A stretch of 25,870 nt of DNA from Acidimicrobiia bacterium (GTDB taxonomy: Bacteria > Actinomycetota > Acidimicrobiia > Acidimicrobiales > JACDCH01). A program made the position numbers and the translations under genes. The stretch is from NCBI GenBank assembly GCA_013694495.1, contig JACDCH010000506.1:1-25870 (forward strand), read 5' to 3'. The stretch's first letter is position 1. Every line of letters begins with the position of its first letter. Under the pieces are notes generated by a model. That model made no database searches. It was given only the letters and a program-made list of their open reading frames with translations, and was not told the origin of the DNA. Positions 1-6,823 of this stretch are shown here, piece after piece.

Positions 1-179
1 ACCCCGATCCCGACGCCGTCGACGTCGACGTGCTCGCCGGTGCCGGTGCCGGTGCCGGCGCCGCCGCGCCCAGCCGCACCGGACCGCCGCCGACGGCGCG
101 CCCGTCTGCGGGTGCGATCGCTTCCCCGCAGGGCATCATCCCGCCGCGGCCCCGCAAGAAGGGCAAGCGGAAGGCGTGA
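1..179 (+). CDS. secF: 3' end of SecF, protein-export membrane subunit (partial)
   Basis: Only the last 58 or so codons are present (frame starting at base 3, TGA at 177-179). What is visible is a low-complexity tail: a Gly/Ala run encoded by a ggtgcc repeat, then a Pro-rich stretch and a very basic end (PRPRKKGKRKA). No domain can be seen, so the name rests on context. In many actinobacteria the order is secD-secF-apt-rel, and the next two genes here are apt and rel. SecF is the second subunit of the SecDF complex, which uses proton flux to help translocated proteins out of the Sec channel, and actinobacterial SecF proteins commonly end in a basic cytoplasmic tail. The stop overlaps the apt start as GTGA, so the two are probably translationally coupled. 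Confidence 0.6.
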   Translation, partial: PDPDAVDVDVLAGAGAGAGAAAPSRTGPPPTARPSAGAIASPQGIIPPRPRKKGKRKA

Positions 180-709
180 CGGCCGGGGCGGGCGTCGACG
201 AGCAGCGACTCCGCTCGCTCGTGCGCGACGTCCCGGACTTCCCCAAGCCCGGTGTGGTCTTCAAGGACATCACTCCGCTGCTCGCCGACGCCGGGGCCCT
301 GGCCGCCGCCGTCGAGGCGATGGCCGGCTCCGCGCCGGCCTGCGACGTCGTGGCCGGCGTCGAGGCCCGCGGCTTCCTGCTGGCCACGCCCGTCGCCCTC
401 GCGCTGGGCGTCGGGTTCGTGCCCATCCGCAAGCCGGGCAAGCTCCCGTGGCGGACCCGCACCTGCACCTACGACCTCGAGTACGGCACCGATTCGGTCG
501 AGGTCCACGAGGACGCGGTGGGCCCGGGCGCCCGGGTCCTGCTGGTCGACGACGTGCTGGCGACCGGCGGCACCGCCGCGGCCAGCGGCGCGCTGCTGTC
601 GGGCCTCGGTGCCACCGTCGTCGGGTTGTCGGTGCTGATCGAGTTGGGCTTCCTCGACGGACGGGCGAGACTGCAGGGCTTCGACGTGTCGAGCGTCCTG
701 ACGTTCTAG
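176..709 (+). CDS. apt: Adenine phosphoribosyltransferase
   Basis: Converts adenine plus PRPP to AMP and pyrophosphate in cytoplasmic purine salvage. The 177-residue product has the normal length for the family. It shows the Apt N-terminal signature (VRDVPDFPKPGVVFKDITPLL, near residues 17-37), the GVEARGF segment, the FVPIRKPGKLP loop, and the PRPP-binding motif VLLVDDVLATGGTAAA near residues 122-137. The GTG at 176 is chosen because it keeps the full N-terminus and overlaps the secF TGA by the common GTGA arrangement. The stop at 707-709 forms part of the Shine-Dalgarno sequence of rel, so secF, apt and rel look like one operon. Confidence 0.95.
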   Translation: MTAGAGVDEQRLRSLVRDVPDFPKPGVVFKDITPLLADAGALAAAVEAMAGSAPACDVVAGVEARGFLLATPVALALGVGFVPIRKPGKLPWRTRTCTYDLEYGTDSVEVHEDAVGPGARVLLVDDVLATGGTAAASGALLSGLGATVVGLSVLIELGFLDGRARLQGFDVSSVLTF

Positions 710-715
710 GAGGAG
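708..715 (+). promoter_or_regulatory. Ribosome binding site of rel
   Basis: AGGAGGAG, overlapping the apt stop codon and ending 9 nt before the ATG at 725. It is one of only two strong Shine-Dalgarno sequences in the window, and it supports the chosen rel start. Confidence 0.8.
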
Positions 716-724
716 TGCGGAGCG

Positions 725-2947
725 ATGGCCACCGTCACCCGGGTCCTGCCCTGGCGACGCACGGCCGCGCCGCCCGCCGAGGAGGTGGCCAGCCTGGTCG
801 CCACGTACCGGGCCCGGCACCCGAAGGCGAACACGGCCGCCATCACCCGCGCCTACGAGGTGGCCAAGGCGGCCCACGCCCGCCAGGTCCGCAGCTCGGG
901 CGAGGCGTACATCACCCATCCGCTCGCGGTGGCCGGCATCGTGGCCGACTTCGGCCTCGACGACATCACCGTCGTCGCCGCCCTCCTGCACGACGCGGTC
1001 GAGGACACCGAGCTCAGCCTGGCCGACGTCGACGACCGCTTCGGGTCCGAGGTCGCCGGCATCGTCGACGGCGTCACGAAGCTCGAGCGCCTCAAGTTCG
1101 ACTCGAAGGAGGCGCAGCAGGCCGCCACGATGCGCAAGATGCTCGTGGCGATGGCCAAGGACGTGCGCGTCCTGATCATCAAGCTCGCCGACCGGCTCCA
1201 CAACATGCGGACCCTGGCGGCCATGCCCGAGGCCAAGCAGGAGCGGATCGCCCGCGAGACGCTCGACATCTACGCCCCGCTGGCCCACCGCCTCGGCATG
1301 CAGGACCTCAAGCAGCAGCTCGAGGACCTCGCCTTCGCCGCCCTCCACCCGAAGCGCTACGCCGAGATCGATCACATGGTGGCCACCCGGGCGCCCGAGC
1401 GCGACCTGTACCTGGCCCAGGTGCTCGAGGAGGTGCGGGGACGGCTCAACGAGCTCCGCATCGACGCCGAGGTGACGGGCCGCCCGAAGCACCTGTGGTC
1501 GATCTACGAGAAGATGGTCGTGAAGGGCAAGGAGTTCACCGACATCTTCGACCTGATCGGGATCCGGGTCACGGTCGATGCAGTCAAGGACTGCTACGCC
1601 GCACTGGGGTCGATCCACTCCACGTGGACGCCCGTGCAGGGGCGGTTCAAGGACTACATCGCCATGCCGAAGTTCAACCTCTACCAGTCGTTGCACACGA
1701 CAGTGGTGGGACCACAGGGCAAGCCGCTCGAGGTCCAGATCCGCACGCGCGAGATGCACCGGCGGGCCGAGTTCGGCGTCGCCGCCCACTGGAGCTACAA
1801 GGGCGACGGCCCGACGTCGGACATGCCCTGGCTCAACCGGCTGCTCGACTGGCAGCAGGACACGCAGGACCCCGACGCGTTCATGCAGACCTTGAAGGTC
1901 GACCTCGAGCAGGACGAGGTCTACGTGTTCACGCCCAAAGGCAAGGTCCTGACCCTCGCCGCCGGCGCCACGCCGATCGACTTCGCCTACGCGATCCACA
2001 CCGAGGTCGGCCACGCCTGCATCGGCGCCCGGGTCAACGGCCGCCTCGTCCCCCTCGAGCACCGGCTGGAGTCGGGCGACACCATCGAGATCTTCACGTC
2101 CAAGGTCGAGGCCGCCGGCCCGTCCCGGGACTGGCTCAAGATCGTGGCCACGCCCCGGGCCGCCAACAAGATCCGGCACTGGTTCAGCCGGGAGCGCCGC
2201 GAGGACGCGATCGAGAACGGCCGCGACGACCTCGTCAAGGCGATGCGCCGTGACGGCCTCCCCGTCCAGAAGATCGCGGCCGGCACCGCGCTCGCCGACG
2301 TCGCCCAGGAGATGAACTACGCCGACCTCGACGCCCTGCACGCCGCCGTCGGCGAGGGGCACGTCTCGGCGAAGTCCGTGTCCTCGCGCATCGTCCGGGC
2401 CCTGCGGGGCGGCGACCCTGAGGCCGAGGAGCAGCTGCCCACCACCGTGCGCCAGCCCCGCCGGTCCAGCCGGAGCGGCAAGGGCCAGGTCGGGGTCCAC
2501 GTCGAGGGCCTCGACGACGTCATGGTGCGGCTCTCGAAATGCTGCACGCCGGTCCCCGGCGACGACCTCCTCGGCTTCATCACGAAGGGCCGGGGCGTGT
2601 CGGTCCACCGCGCCGACTGCGCCAACGCCGTGTCGCTTTCGTCGGGCGCCCGGGAGCGGGTCATCGAGGTCGAGTGGGACACCGACCTGTCCGGCGTGTT
2701 CGTCGCCGCCATCGAGGTGAAGGCGCTCGACCGGGCCCGCCTCCTGTCCGACGTCGCCCGGGCCCTGTCCGACAGCCACGTGAACATCCTCACCTCGGCC
2801 ACCCAGACCGGCAGCGACCGCATCTCGAAGATGAAGTTCGAGTTCGAGCTCGGCGACCCCAGCCACCTCGAGTCGATGCTCAGCGCCATCAAGCGCATCG
2901 AGAGCGTGTACGACGCATATCGCATCGTGCCCGGGAAGGGTGGTTAG
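725..2947 (+). CDS. rel: Bifunctional (p)ppGpp synthetase/hydrolase (RelA/SpoT family)
   Basis: Makes and degrades the alarmone (p)ppGpp in response to amino-acid starvation. The 740-residue length is normal for a long RSH protein. Domains in order: an N-terminal HD hydrolase (LLHDAVEDT, His-Asp at 89-90); the synthetase domain, with RFKD at 307-310 and the HTTVVGP...EVQIRT block; a TGS domain from about 398 (VYVFTPKGKVLTLAAGATP); a Cys/His-containing segment with Cys606-Cys607 and a further Cys near 633; and a C-terminal ACT domain from about 660. RxKD in the synthetase, rather than the ExDD of monofunctional RelA, together with an intact HD motif marks a bifunctional Rel enzyme. The C-terminus DAYRIVPGKGG is repeated as a short relic at 4219-4257. 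The stop (2945-2947) overlaps the stop of the convergent IPT gene. Confidence 0.96.
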   Translation: MATVTRVLPWRRTAAPPAEEVASLVATYRARHPKANTAAITRAYEVAKAAHARQVRSSGEAYITHPLAVAGIVADFGLDDITVVAALLHDAVEDTELSLADVDDRFGSEVAGIVDGVTKLERLKFDSKEAQQAATMRKMLVAMAKDVRVLIIKLADRLHNMRTLAAMPEAKQERIARETLDIYAPLAHRLGMQDLKQQLEDLAFAALHPKRYAEIDHMVATRAPERDLYLAQVLEEVRGRLNELRIDAEVTGRPKHLWSIYEKMVVKGKEFTDIFDLIGIRVTVDAVKDCYAALGSIHSTWTPVQGRFKDYIAMPKFNLYQSLHTTVVGPQGKPLEVQIRTREMHRRAEFGVAAHWSYKGDGPTSDMPWLNRLLDWQQDTQDPDAFMQTLKVDLEQDEVYVFTPKGKVLTLAAGATPIDFAYAIHTEVGHACIGARVNGRLVPLEHRLESGDTIEIFTSKVEAAGPSRDWLKIVATPRAANKIRHWFSRERREDAIENGRDDLVKAMRRDGLPVQKIAAGTALADVAQEMNYADLDALHAAVGEGHVSAKSVSSRIVRALRGGDPEAEEQLPTTVRQPRRSSRSGKGQVGVHVEGLDDVMVRLSKCCTPVPGDDLLGFITKGRGVSVHRADCANAVSLSSGARERVIEVEWDTDLSGVFVAAIEVKALDRARLLSDVARALSDSHVNILTSATQTGSDRISKMKFEFELGDPSHLESMLSAIKRIESVYDAYRIVPGKGG
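2912..2944 (+). repeat. Direct repeat, left copy (3' end of rel)
   Basis: The last coding bases of rel (D-A-Y-R-I-V-P-G-K-G-G). They match 4225-4257 at 26 of 33 positions in the same orientation, and 10 of 11 encoded residues are identical. The two copies bracket the IPT-repeat gene. Confidence 0.6.
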
Positions 2948-4263
2948 CCGGGCGGTCGCTCCGTGAGCTGCTCGCTGGAGCCCGTGCCGATGTTCGCGCC
3001 GGGCGTCGCCAGCGGCTGCGACTGGCCGAGCCCCGCACCGCTCGGCAGGCCGGCGTCTGTGTTGGCCGCGTGGCCGTACTGGTAGTGGACGTTCTCGGTG
3101 CTCACGCCGTCGGACCGGCTGTGGACCTCCACCAGCACGTCGGTGGCGCCCATCTCGGCGCTGTGCGCCGGCGGGTAGGCGAGCATCTCCATGGAGGTCC
3201 GGGTCTCGAAGTGCGCAGGCACGCCACCGAAGGTGACCGAGACGACGTGGTCCAGGTGCTCCCCCGTGATCGACACCCACTCGCCGCCGGCGACGGGACC
3301 GCTGGTGGGCTGCAGCTGGTGGATCGAGGGGCGACCGCCCGGCGCCAGCGCGTCGCTCGTGGGCGGCCGGTCGTCGTGTGCAGGGACCACCAGGTGCCCG
3401 GGCGTGTAGGTGATCAGGTTGGGCCACGGGAGGTCGACCCCGTCGGTCGTGTGGAAGATCAGCCCCATCGGGATGTCTGCGCCGGCAGGGTGGTTCGCGA
3501 GGAGCGGCGGCATCGTGAAGCTCACGATCCCCTCGCTCACCGGGTGCATGGCCTGCACGCCGGCGTCCCCCACGGCGACCTCGGTCAGGTGGTCGACGTG
3601 CGTGCCGCCGACCTGGATCACGTCGCCACCCGTCGGGTGCGCGTACGTCGGCTCGACCCACGCGATCGTCGGCGTGGAGCCCGTGTACGTGAAGATCATC
3701 CAGCTGTCGGTGACCATTGTCCCGTCGGACGTGTGGAAGACGATGCCCATGCGCTCGTCCTGCCCCGGCCCCACCACGTTGGAGTTCGGGGCCACGAAGG
3801 TGACCTCGGTGCTCGAGACGTGGGTCATCGAGACGTTGCCGATGCTGCCGACTGCGACCTCGTGGAGGTGCTCCAGGTTCTCGCCGGTCACGCGAACCGT
3901 CTCGCCGCCCTCGCGCGGCCCATGGAGCGGTTCGATGCTGTGCACCTCCGGCACGCTCCCCTGATAAGTGAAGGCCCAGCCGGGGTTCACGGAGGTCCCG
4001 TCGGCGGTGTGGAAAGTCAGCTCCGCTCGCTGGTCGGACTCCGGCCCGACTGCGTTCGTGTTCGGGGTGACGAACGTCAGCTCGCTCTCCGAGACGTGGT
4101 GCAGCTGCGCCGCCCCGAGCCACCCGACGACCACCTCGGTGATCTGGTCGAGGTGGTGCCCGTGGACTGGCTCGACGGCAGCGAGGGGATTCGTGGTGAG
4201 CAGACCGCTCAGCCCGGACTGGACGACGCCGACCGCATCGTCCCCGGCAAGGGCGGATCGCAC
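2944..4263 (-). CDS. IPT/TIG-repeat protein of unknown function
   Basis: 439 residues consisting mainly of four immunoglobulin-like IPT/TIG repeats at about 26-101, 105-194, 198-288 and 312-397. Each carries variants of an EPxxGPxxGGExVxVTGxNLxHL...VAVG opening, and repeats 1-3 share an HTxDGT turn. A Gly/Ser/Pro-rich tail follows. Repeat 1 lacks about 13 residues containing the GPxxGG turn, so it is probably degenerate. There is no signal peptide, membrane segment or catalytic motif, so an extracellular adhesive or structural role is only a family-based guess. The first 15 or so residues are encoded antisense to a rel-like relic (4219-4257), which suggests that the N-terminus is recent or that the true start is lost. 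The stop TAA overlaps the rel stop tail to tail. It is divergent from the peptidoglycan-binding gene at 4350. Confidence 0.75.
   Translation of the reverse strand: MRSALAGDDAVGVVQSGLSGLLTTNPLAAVEPVHGHHLDQITEVVVGWLGAAQLHHVSESELTFVTPNTNAVGPESDQRAELTFHTADGTSVNPGWAFTYQGSVPEVHSIEPLHGPREGGETVRVTGENLEHLHEVAVGSIGNVSMTHVSSTEVTFVAPNSNVVGPGQDERMGIVFHTSDGTMVTDSWMIFTYTGSTPTIAWVEPTYAHPTGGDVIQVGGTHVDHLTEVAVGDAGVQAMHPVSEGIVSFTMPPLLANHPAGADIPMGLIFHTTDGVDLPWPNLITYTPGHLVVPAHDDRPPTSDALAPGGRPSIHQLQPTSGPVAGGEWVSITGEHLDHVVSVTFGGVPAHFETRTSMEMLAYPPAHSAEMGATDVLVEVHSRSDGVSTENVHYQYGHAANTDAGLPSGAGLGQSQPLATPGANIGTGSSEQLTERPPG
4219..4257 (+). repeat. Direct repeat, right copy (relic of a rel 3' end)
   Basis: Read on the plus strand this encodes LDDADRIVPGKGG, against VYDAYRIVPGKGG at the end of rel. 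Five of the seven nucleotide differences in the core 33 bases do not change the amino acid, so this looks like diverged coding sequence rather than a chance match. No stop codon follows directly and no similarity extends further to the left. Confidence 0.5.
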
Positions 4264-4349
4264 CTCGGGGCAGCCCGGTCGGGCAGCTTTCCGGGCGAAC
4301 CTCGTCCTCGGGAGTTGCCGCCGCCCGGCCGCGGGGGCACATTCCGGAC

Positions 4350-6248
4350 ATGACTCCCGAGGAGAGCCAGCAGAGCCTGGCGACGGCTCGTGTTCAGTTC
4401 GGGGCGGGGCAGTGGGACGAGCTCCACACCACCGCCTACGCGCTCCACCAGGCCCATGTCCTGGAAGGGAGCGACCAGGGTGAGGTGGCCTTCTACCTCG
4501 GCGAAGCCTGTCTCGGTCGGGGCGACGGCGACGGGGCCGTGTCGTACCTCGAAGAGGCGGTGCAGTTGGGCGACGCCGACTTCTCGCCGTGGGCCGCCGA
4601 GGAGCTGGCGCGGGCCCGGCAGCCCGTCGGCGCTGACGATACCGCCGCCGACCCGGCGGCCTTCGGCGCCACGGGCGTCGACGTATCGGACCACCCGCAG
4701 CTGCGAGTCGGGTCGACGGAGAGGGATTGGGTGGCCCACGCCCAGGCCAAGCTCGCCCACCTCCACGACTACGGCGGGCAGGTCGACGGCTGGTTCGGGC
4801 CGCTCACCGACGCCGCGGTGAGGCAGTTCCAGGAGCACTGGGGCCAGCCTGCCGACGGGATCATCGACCAGGCCACCTGGTCGGCCCTGGAGACGGCCGC
4901 ACCTGGCATCACCGGGACGCCGGTCGCACCGCCGCACCACCAGGGTGGCGGCGCCCAGCCGGGGCAGCCCCACGAGCCGGGCGCGGTGCAGTTCCCCGAC
5001 GACCACATCGAGGGCGCGCCGACGTCCGAGGACCACTGGCAGCCGTTGACGCCGAGCCTCGACCCGGAGTCGCAGCCGCAGACGACGATGGGGCTCGGTG
5101 CGGGGGTGACGGTCGAGCACACGTGGAAGGTCAAGGTCGGGTTCGACCTCGGTCCGGTGACGGTCAAGGAGATCCCCATCAAGATCGACGGCCGGATCCA
5201 CACCGCCGCCGGCGAGGACGTCGACGTGTCGGCCTGGAAGAGCGAGAAGGGACCCGGGTGGGAGGTCAAGGTCCCGATCGAGAAGTGGGAGAACGTGTGG
5301 GGCAGCGACTGGGACGTCTCGCTGAAGGGTGACCTCGACTTCGGCGTCAAGACCGCGGTCACCGGCGCCCTGGAGGGCACCAACGGCCATGCCGTCCTCC
5401 AGGTCCAGTTCACCGTGGTCGAGATCTCGGGCAACGAGGTGAGCGTGGCCAAGGCCACCATCAGCGGCGGAGCCAGGATCGACAGCGAGGAGATCCCCGG
5501 CACCAACGGCGAGCTGTTCTTCTCGGGCAAGGTCACCGTCGGCGTGTCGCTCGTGCCCAACGTGGCGTGGTGGGCGGCGCAGTTCGGTCGCACGGTCGCC
5601 CCGGCCGCGGTGACGGTGACCGAGTTCGGCGTCGGGACCGTCGCCGCCGGCGAGGCGATCATCGCCACCGGCTTCATCGCCATCGCCGTGGCGCAGCTCT
5701 ACGTCGCCTACGCCAACATCACCGACATCGAGGCCCTGAAGCAGATGCAGGAGGACGCCCCGAAGGCCGTCGACGACTTCGCCGCCGGGTTCGTGTCGGC
5801 CTGGGGTGCGGGCAGCGCGCCCGGCGGCTTCTGGGGGAGCACCGGTGCGTCGGCCGGTCAGCGCCAGTTCGAGGCCGACGTCCAGGCCTTCGCCGCCATC
5901 CAGCGCGAGCGTCGCCCCGAGCTCACCATCGACGACGCCTTCCTGGACGAGGTCCGCCAGCTGTGGCGGACGACTGCGGCGGAGAAGGGCGACGAGTTCC
6001 GCTCGGTCGTCGAGGCCATGTACGGGAAGATGGTCCGCACCGCGGTCTGTCAGGCCTTCCTCAAGGCGCACCCGACGTCGTCGCTGCCCGGCGACCACGT
6101 CCGGGACTCGTACACCTACGCCGGTCTGGCCGACGGCCCTTCCGCCCATCCCGACACGCGGGCCGGCTACGACGCGGCGAAGAGCGCCAACATGCAGCTC
6201 AACATCGACAGCTGGAACAAGGAGTGGGAGGACCAGTACGGGCAATGA
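4350..6248 (+). CDS. TPR / peptidoglycan-binding domain protein with hydrophobic segment, unknown function
   Basis: 632 residues, with a mosaic architecture. Residues 1-95 form TPR-like helices (WDELHTTAYALHQAHV; AFYLGEACLGRGDGDGAVSYLEEAVQLG). Residues about 119-182 are a PG_binding_1 domain (VDGWFGPLTDAAVRQFQ; GIIDQATWSALE). A Pro/Gly/His-rich linker follows to about 250, then a beta-rich region of alternating K/D/V strands to about 395. A Gly/Ala-rich hydrophobic stretch at about 405-455 could form a membrane hairpin. The rest is a helical C-terminal region ending NKEWEDQYGQ. There is no Sec or Tat signal peptide, although the PG-binding domain implies contact with the wall. I do not recognise the C-terminal domains. 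The layout would fit a wall-targeted toxin or effector exported by a non-Sec route, but that is inference only. It is divergent from the IPT gene across 86 bp that may hold both promoters. Confidence 0.8.
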   Translation: MTPEESQQSLATARVQFGAGQWDELHTTAYALHQAHVLEGSDQGEVAFYLGEACLGRGDGDGAVSYLEEAVQLGDADFSPWAAEELARARQPVGADDTAADPAAFGATGVDVSDHPQLRVGSTERDWVAHAQAKLAHLHDYGGQVDGWFGPLTDAAVRQFQEHWGQPADGIIDQATWSALETAAPGITGTPVAPPHHQGGGAQPGQPHEPGAVQFPDDHIEGAPTSEDHWQPLTPSLDPESQPQTTMGLGAGVTVEHTWKVKVGFDLGPVTVKEIPIKIDGRIHTAAGEDVDVSAWKSEKGPGWEVKVPIEKWENVWGSDWDVSLKGDLDFGVKTAVTGALEGTNGHAVLQVQFTVVEISGNEVSVAKATISGGARIDSEEIPGTNGELFFSGKVTVGVSLVPNVAWWAAQFGRTVAPAAVTVTEFGVGTVAAGEAIIATGFIAIAVAQLYVAYANITDIEALKQMQEDAPKAVDDFAAGFVSAWGAGSAPGGFWGSTGASAGQRQFEADVQAFAAIQRERRPELTIDDAFLDEVRQLWRTTAAEKGDEFRSVVEAMYGKMVRTAVCQAFLKAHPTSSLPGDHVRDSYTYAGLADGPSAHPDTRAGYDAAKSANMQLNIDSWNKEWEDQYGQ

Positions 6249-6280
6249 GCCGCTGCGTCGCGAGGATGGCTGATCGGGCG

Positions 6281-6300
6281 GGCCGGTAGGTTCGCCGGCC
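6281..6300 (+). promoter_or_regulatory. Putative leaderless promoter (-10 TAGGTT) inside an inverted repeat
   Basis: TAGGTT at 6287-6292 lies 8 nt before the ATG at 6301, placing the expected transcription start at or near the start codon. A perfect 6-bp inverted repeat (GGCCGG / CCGGCC) flanks the hexamer. No Shine-Dalgarno sequence is present. The same TAGGTTCGCCG string precedes the gene at 18416. Confidence 0.5.
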
Positions 6301-6750
6301 ATGACCGAGACGCTTTCCGGCACGTACGTCCCCAGCGCCATGGACTGGGTGCGGGACCAGGTCGAGGCGTACGAGCGCAGCGGCGGCCAGGAGGCGAACA
6401 CCCTCCTCGACACCGGGATCCCGGTGATCATCGTCACGATGCGCGGTGCGCAGAGCGGCGACGTCCGCAAGATCGCCCTGATGCGGGTGGAGCACGACGG
6501 CGCCTACGCGCTGGTCGCCTCGTTCGGCGGCGCCCCCAAGCACCCCGTCTGGTTCTGGAACCTGAAGGCGCACCCCGACGAGGTGCTGATCCAGGACGGG
6601 CCCGAGCCGTACCGCGCCTCGGTGCGTGAGGTCGATGGCACCGAGCGCGACGAGTGGTGGGCGCGGGCCGTGGCCGTCTACCCGGAGTACGCCGAGTACC
6701 AGCAGCGCACCGAGCGCATGATCCCGGTGCTGATCGCCTCGCCGGTCTGA
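6301..6750 (+). CDS. Nitroreductase/quinone reductase family deazaflavin (F420)-dependent oxidoreductase
   Basis: 149 residues, resembling the DUF385/Ddn family of small split-barrel proteins, which bind coenzyme F420 and reduce quinones or nitro compounds. Features visible are the IVTMRGAQSGDVRKIALMRVEHDGAYALVASFGGAPKHPVWFWNL block across residues 44-88, typical of this family (G-x-x-S-G-x-x-R followed by a barrel strand and the GG-x-P-x-H-P-x-W segment), and a C-terminal helix with YPEYAEYQQRTERMIPVLI. The substrate cannot be told from sequence. F420 use is family knowledge and fits an actinobacterial host. The gene stands alone, convergent with the GH43-SLH gene. The start is supported by the -10-like hexamer 8 nt upstream. 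Confidence 0.85.
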   Translation: MTETLSGTYVPSAMDWVRDQVEAYERSGGQEANTLLDTGIPVIIVTMRGAQSGDVRKIALMRVEHDGAYALVASFGGAPKHPVWFWNLKAHPDEVLIQDGPEPYRASVREVDGTERDEWWARAVAVYPEYAEYQQRTERMIPVLIASPV

Positions 6751-6823
6751 CGCACACCGAGGCGAGCAAGGCGCGAAACGTCGTCGGAAGCAGCACGAAA
6801 GCGGATGAAGTAGAGCGAAGTCC

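Noticed and set aside
48..64. Short ggtgcc tandem repeat at the window start
   Set aside because: It only encodes the Gly/Ala run in the SecF tail; no sign of a regulatory or mobile repeat.
40..2253. Plus-strand open frame of 737 codons over secF, apt and rel
   Set aside because: Arg/Pro/Gly-rich shadow overlapping two strongly recognised genes in other frames.
4209..6470. Minus-strand open frame of 753 codons
   Set aside because: Shadow of the PG-binding gene: the composition is Arg/Gly/Val/Leu-rich without any family motif, and the plus strand encodes clear domains over the same bases.
6751..6823. Possible terminator between the convergent F420-type gene and the GH43-SLH gene
   Set aside because: No inverted repeat of useful length found in these 73 bases.
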